Source of the DNA: Candidatus Aenigmatarchaeota archaeon
GTDB lineage: Archaea > Aenigmatarchaeota > Aenigmatarchaeia > QMZS01
NCBI GenBank assembly: GCA_016932615.1
Contig: JAFGCN010000007.1
Location: 99,325-163,324, forward strand
Length of the DNA: 64,000 bases
Reading direction: 5' to 3'
How positions within the stretch are numbered: position 1 is the stretch's first letter; each line of letters starts with the position of its first letter. Both the position numbers and the translations under genes were made by a program. Below the pieces are notes generated by a model. It made no database searches, was not told the origin of the DNA, and was given only the letters and a program-made list of their open reading frames with translations. Positions 61,288 through 64,000 of this stretch are shown piece by piece.

Positions 61288-64000
61288 TTAATTGACCGAG
61301 ATTCTCACTTCATCAGAATTGGCCATTGGATTGATGCACATTGCCTCAAATGCCAGAGTTCCGGAATTTCCGGGATGAATAGAGATGGTATCTGGCGAAC
61401 GAGTAAGGATTTTTATGGGAATCTCATGGTACTTTGTAACCATTGTCCTTATGTCCAGCGCATTCCCCGAAAACTGTGCCACGCCCCTAAGGCAACCCTC
61501 AATTGTGCAGGTGCAGGGCTCATCGTTATTGCAGGTCTCGGGACAGTCCACTTTGATTTGCGTTTCTTGGGGGTCATCCTGATCGTCATCCTCGCCATCA
61601 TTCTCATCAGGAGTGCCTTTTCCCTGACAGGTAGCGTCACGGCAAGTGCATGTCCCACCAGAGCAAGCAAAAGGCCCATTGCATGAAAAGATTCCTCCCC
61701 CACAAGGCAAAGAAGGCATGGAGCAAGCAGTTCCATCACAGGTTATTGTCGATTCGATGCAGCCGGTTACGACACAGTTCATCTCCCCGGTTTCGCCGTC
61801 GTCATCATCGCCATCCCCTTCCTCACAGCAGCATCGTTCGCCAGCTCTACAGTCATCATCACCGTCGCTTTCGTGCTCTTCGTCATCACTGCAACTATCG
61901 TCGCAATCCCAGTCACGGCCATCACAGGCCTCCTCACAAGTTTCGGTTTGCTCTTCCTCTACCTCGCAGCAGCAGCGGTCATTGTCCGAATCATCCCATT
62001 CGCACCAGTCATCACCGTCACGTTCCCGTTCCTCATCATCACTGCAACTGTCATCACAATCCGAATCCCGGTTTCCGCAGGCCTCTGCACAGGTGGTTGG
62101 AGGTTCATCATCTTCCTCCTCTACCTCGCAGCAGCAGCGGTCATTGTCCGAATCATCCCATTCGCACCAGTCATCACCGTCGCTTTCATGATCCTCATCA
62201 TCACGGCAACTGTCGTCACAATCCCAGTCACGGCCATTACAAGCTTCATCACAGGTGGTTGAAGGCTCATCATCGTCATCATCTCCACAGTCCCTTACAT
62301 TCACGCTTTGGGACTCAGTAATTTCACAGGACCTGCTGCCATCCTTAAACTTTCCTGTGACCTCAAATGTCCTCCGGCAAACATCGCCAAACCAGTAAGT
62401 GCCCCCCTCAAGCTCAAACTCGCCATCACCCCGGTCTCTGAAAACATCCCTGTCGCTGTAAGCTTTAAGAGTCCTTGTGTTAATACAGTTTCCGGAAACC
62501 ACGACCCGGAAGTCACCTTCATTCATGTCATACTCGTCACCATCATACTCAAACTGAATTGTCAGGTCAAAGAAATTGCCCCGTCCAGCACAATAGCTGC
62601 TCTCCTCAAAGTCTATATCTATCTCCGCCTCCCTCTGGCAAGTTCTGTCGCCCGAGTTTCCATCGCTGTCGTCATCATCCTCACCAGTGGGAGTGCAGCA
62701 GCAATGGTTTCCTGCAGTATTTCCCTCATGCTCGTTCTGGCAGTAAGAGTCCCCTCCACTCAGGTAGTGAAGCCCATTTGCCGTGCATGAATCCTGGCAA
62801 CTATACCATCCCGCAGGGTTATAATTGGCACAAAGGTTAGGGCAATCGCCTTCCTCACCTTGGTCTTCAGGAGTTTGCTCTCCTGGCGGCTCATCCCAGT
62901 TCGGCTCCTTGCTGCTTTTGCTGCCGCTTGAGCCCTGACCGCAGGTCTCCGCCTGGCAACATTGGAAGCACTGAGCTTTATACCAATCAGCATTCGAAAG
63001 GGACCAGACGCCCCATGGATAACAGGCACGCTCATTATCGCAATCACAATGTATGTCCCTGTCGATGGAGGTATATGAAGAGCACGAAACGGACTTGCTG
63101 GAACTCCCCCCCGTTCGCTGCACTGAACAGCAGCAGACCTGATTTGCCGCGCAATATTTATCCGCCTCGGCATAGTGGTTTCTCCACCAAGAGGAATCGT
63201 CAACGCAGGAGGTCCTGCAGGAAGAGGCATAACCGGTATTCACCCACTTGCAGAACTCAGCACAGCCAGTCACCCAGCTAGGGTGATTGTCTTCATCGTC
63301 CCCAGAGCCAGAGCTTTTCGCACAATAGCACTTAAGCGCAGAATTAATAGACTTACAGTAGGAATCGCCGGAAGACTTATAGGTATATCCTGTTGGAGTG
63401 GTGGCGCTGCACAAAAATGTGCCGCCGCAAGCTTCCTGGCAGGTTTTCGTGGAACTGGATTTCAGTTTTCCACAATAACAATAAGGTGTTGACCCTGAAC
63501 AGGAGGAACTAGTTGCCTTCGTCCAAGTGTAGGTGGAACTAAACCCACTGGAACTGGCCTGAGCACTGCATCCGCTTGCAATAGCATAACCCGAGCAGGC
63601 ACCAGAGGTTGTGCAGGCAGGTTTGCTGCTGGAAGATTCAAAAAGCATATAATAGGTCTTTACTCCGCCCGCAGAAGTGCATGGTGCCGAAAGAGTAACG
63701 TCATTGTACCCTTTAGCGGTTGCCTTTAAGGTATGCGTGCCCACAGGCACATTCTCAAGTGTAACGAGCGAACCCTGCTTATTAGTATCAGCTCCATCCA
63801 GGTAAATTTTTGCAGAAGAAACTGCCGCCCTAGATGGAAGCTCAAGGGAGTTCACAACAAATGTGCAGGTTGTGCTTGAAGAAGAGCCGCATTTGGTTGT
63901 GCAGGAACTGTCCGAGTAGGTTGTGGAAGTAGTCCAGGTTCCAGTGGTTGGGTTGCATTTCCAGTACCCGACACTTGAGGAGCCGCAGGTGGCGCTTACC
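61288..64000 (-). CDS. Large Cys-rich secreted or surface protein (N terminus beyond window)
   Basis: The frame is open through the right edge; at least ~904 residues are present. In order (from the known N side): Ser/Thr/Cys-rich segments; a PEGA-like domain (AKIYLDGADTNKQGSLVTLENVPVGTHTLKATAKGYND); several copies of a Cys module C-x3-C...C-x3-C...D-x2-C...CCC; three near-identical Asp/Glu-rich copies of that module; a further Cys-rich stretch (CNGPFACSGGTCTCRDATCQGKG); a C-terminal beta-sandwich-like domain. The high number of disulfide-capable Cys and acid repeats indicate an extracellular location. Frames on the opposite strand over the repeats are shadows. Confidence 0.8.
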   Translation of the reverse strand, partial: VSATCGSSSVGYWKCNPTTGTWTTSTTYSDSSCTTKCGSSSSTTCTFVVNSLELPSRAAVSSAKIYLDGADTNKQGSLVTLENVPVGTHTLKATAKGYNDVTLSAPCTSAGGVKTYYMLFESSSSKPACTTSGACSGYAIASGCSAQASSSGFSSTYTWTKATSSSCSGSTPYCYCGKLKSSSTKTCQEACGGTFLCSATTPTGYTYKSSGDSYCKSINSALKCYCAKSSGSGDDEDNHPSWVTGCAEFCKWVNTGYASSCRTSCVDDSSWWRNHYAEADKYCAANQVCCCSVQRTGGSSSKSVSCSSYTSIDRDIHCDCDNERACYPWGVWSLSNADWYKAQCFQCCQAETCGQGSSGSKSSKEPNWDEPPGEQTPEDQGEEGDCPNLCANYNPAGWYSCQDSCTANGLHYLSGGDSYCQNEHEGNTAGNHCCCTPTGEDDDDSDGNSGDRTCQREAEIDIDFEESSYCAGRGNFFDLTIQFEYDGDEYDMNEGDFRVVVSGNCINTRTLKAYSDRDVFRDRGDGEFELEGGTYWFGDVCRRTFEVTGKFKDGSRSCEITESQSVNVRDCGDDDDDEPSTTCDEACNGRDWDCDDSCRDDEDHESDGDDWCEWDDSDNDRCCCEVEEEDDEPPTTCAEACGNRDSDCDDSCSDDEERERDGDDWCEWDDSDNDRCCCEVEEEQTETCEEACDGRDWDCDDSCSDDEEHESDGDDDCRAGERCCCEEGDGDDDDGETGEMNCVVTGCIESTITCDGTACSMPSLPCGGGIFSCNGPFACSGGTCTCRDATCQGKGTPDENDGEDDDQDDPQETQIKVDCPETCNNDEPCTCTIEGCLRGVAQFSGNALDIRTMVTKYHEIPIKILTRSPDTISIHPGNSGTLAFEAMCINPMANSDEVRISVN
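61800..62260 (-). repeat. Three tandem Asp/Cys-rich repeats in the surface protein
   Basis: About three units of ~48-53 codons each carry CxEAC...RDxDCDDSC, DDExExDGDDWCEWDDSDNDRCCC and an acidic linker (EVEEE). The first two are nearly identical at DNA level, so recent duplication is likely; the third has diverged (DGDDDCRAGERCCC). Confidence 0.85.

Noticed and set aside
61646..62321. Three long overlapping frames opposite the Cys-rich repeats
   Set aside because: They are His/Ser- or Ile/Thr-rich mirror images of the Asp/Cys repeats, appear in several frames at once, and have no start region or domain.
1..64000. CRISPR arrays, rRNA genes and complete insertion sequences
   Set aside because: I saw no regularly spaced direct repeats, no rRNA-like conserved blocks, and no transposase or integrase gene.

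Overview
The window is chromosomal DNA of an archaeon. It encodes archaeal RNA polymerase genes (rpoH, split rpoB''/rpoB', rpoA', rpoA'', rpoL, rpoP), transcription factor S, a NusA-like KH protein, eukaryote-type ribosomal proteins (eL30, eL32, eL37, eL44, eS27), LSm, prefoldin alpha, Nop5, GatE, Sec11-type signal peptidase, FtsZ with SepF, and mevalonate-pathway isoprenoid genes. Genes are densely packed, often with 1-4 nt overlaps or leaderless-looking promoters, and many short ORFans are present. This fits a small-genome DPANN-type lineage (inference); the phylum cannot be fixed from the sequence.

Layout. 0-10 kb: end of a GT3 glycogen synthase, Kef-type antiporter, type 2 IPP isomerase, HerA/DUF87 ATPase, eL44, a membrane-anchored wHTH protein and a long repeated coiled-coil protein. 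10-16 kb: ftsZ with a degenerate NifU-like gene; a DNA methyltransferase with a ribbon-helix-helix regulator and a palindromic operator, facing a DHH-like ORF; Pcm; an EMC3/DUF106 protein; a two-intron tRNA-Val; rpoL divergent from a ribosomal L11 gene that has only its C-terminal domain. 16-23 kb: HMG-CoA reductase, phosphatase, MetV-like, cupin, MBL and C39-like proteins, and two MFS transporters (one frameshifted). 23-27 kb: rpoB'-rpoB''-rpoH and a three-intron tRNA-Lys. 27-35 kb: small membrane proteins, tRNA-Ser(CGA), a ChbG/YdjC-like deacetylase, hisS, an ORFan island with internal paralogues, and a two-intron tRNA(CAT). 35-47 kb: HIT proteins, rpoP-sepF, tRNA-Ser(GCT) with a duplicated 3' end, pgk, a P-type ATPase and two unrelated phosphoglucose isomerase candidates. 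47-64 kb: nop5, pfdA, eL37/LSm, TFS/signal peptidase/eS27, rpoA', PHP-gatE, rpoA''-eL30-nusA-uS12, two single-gene insertions behind uS12, eL32, tpiA, and the end of a very Cys-rich surface protein.

The strongest unusual signal is in the tRNA genes. All five contain introns, nine in total, and five of those nine lie in the T arm (53/54, 54/55, 59/60). Each junction can be drawn as a bulge-helix-bulge with a 4-bp helix and 3-nt bulges. Six introns share an internal architecture: a pyrimidine/purine hairpin, a CAAAAGAAA-like motif, then a hairpin capped by GCTTCGC. The second notable signal is at the 3' end of the uS12 gene, where copies of the gene's end follow each of two single-ORF segments, as if cassettes had integrated there. 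A smaller duplication of the same kind lies at tRNA-Ser(GCT).
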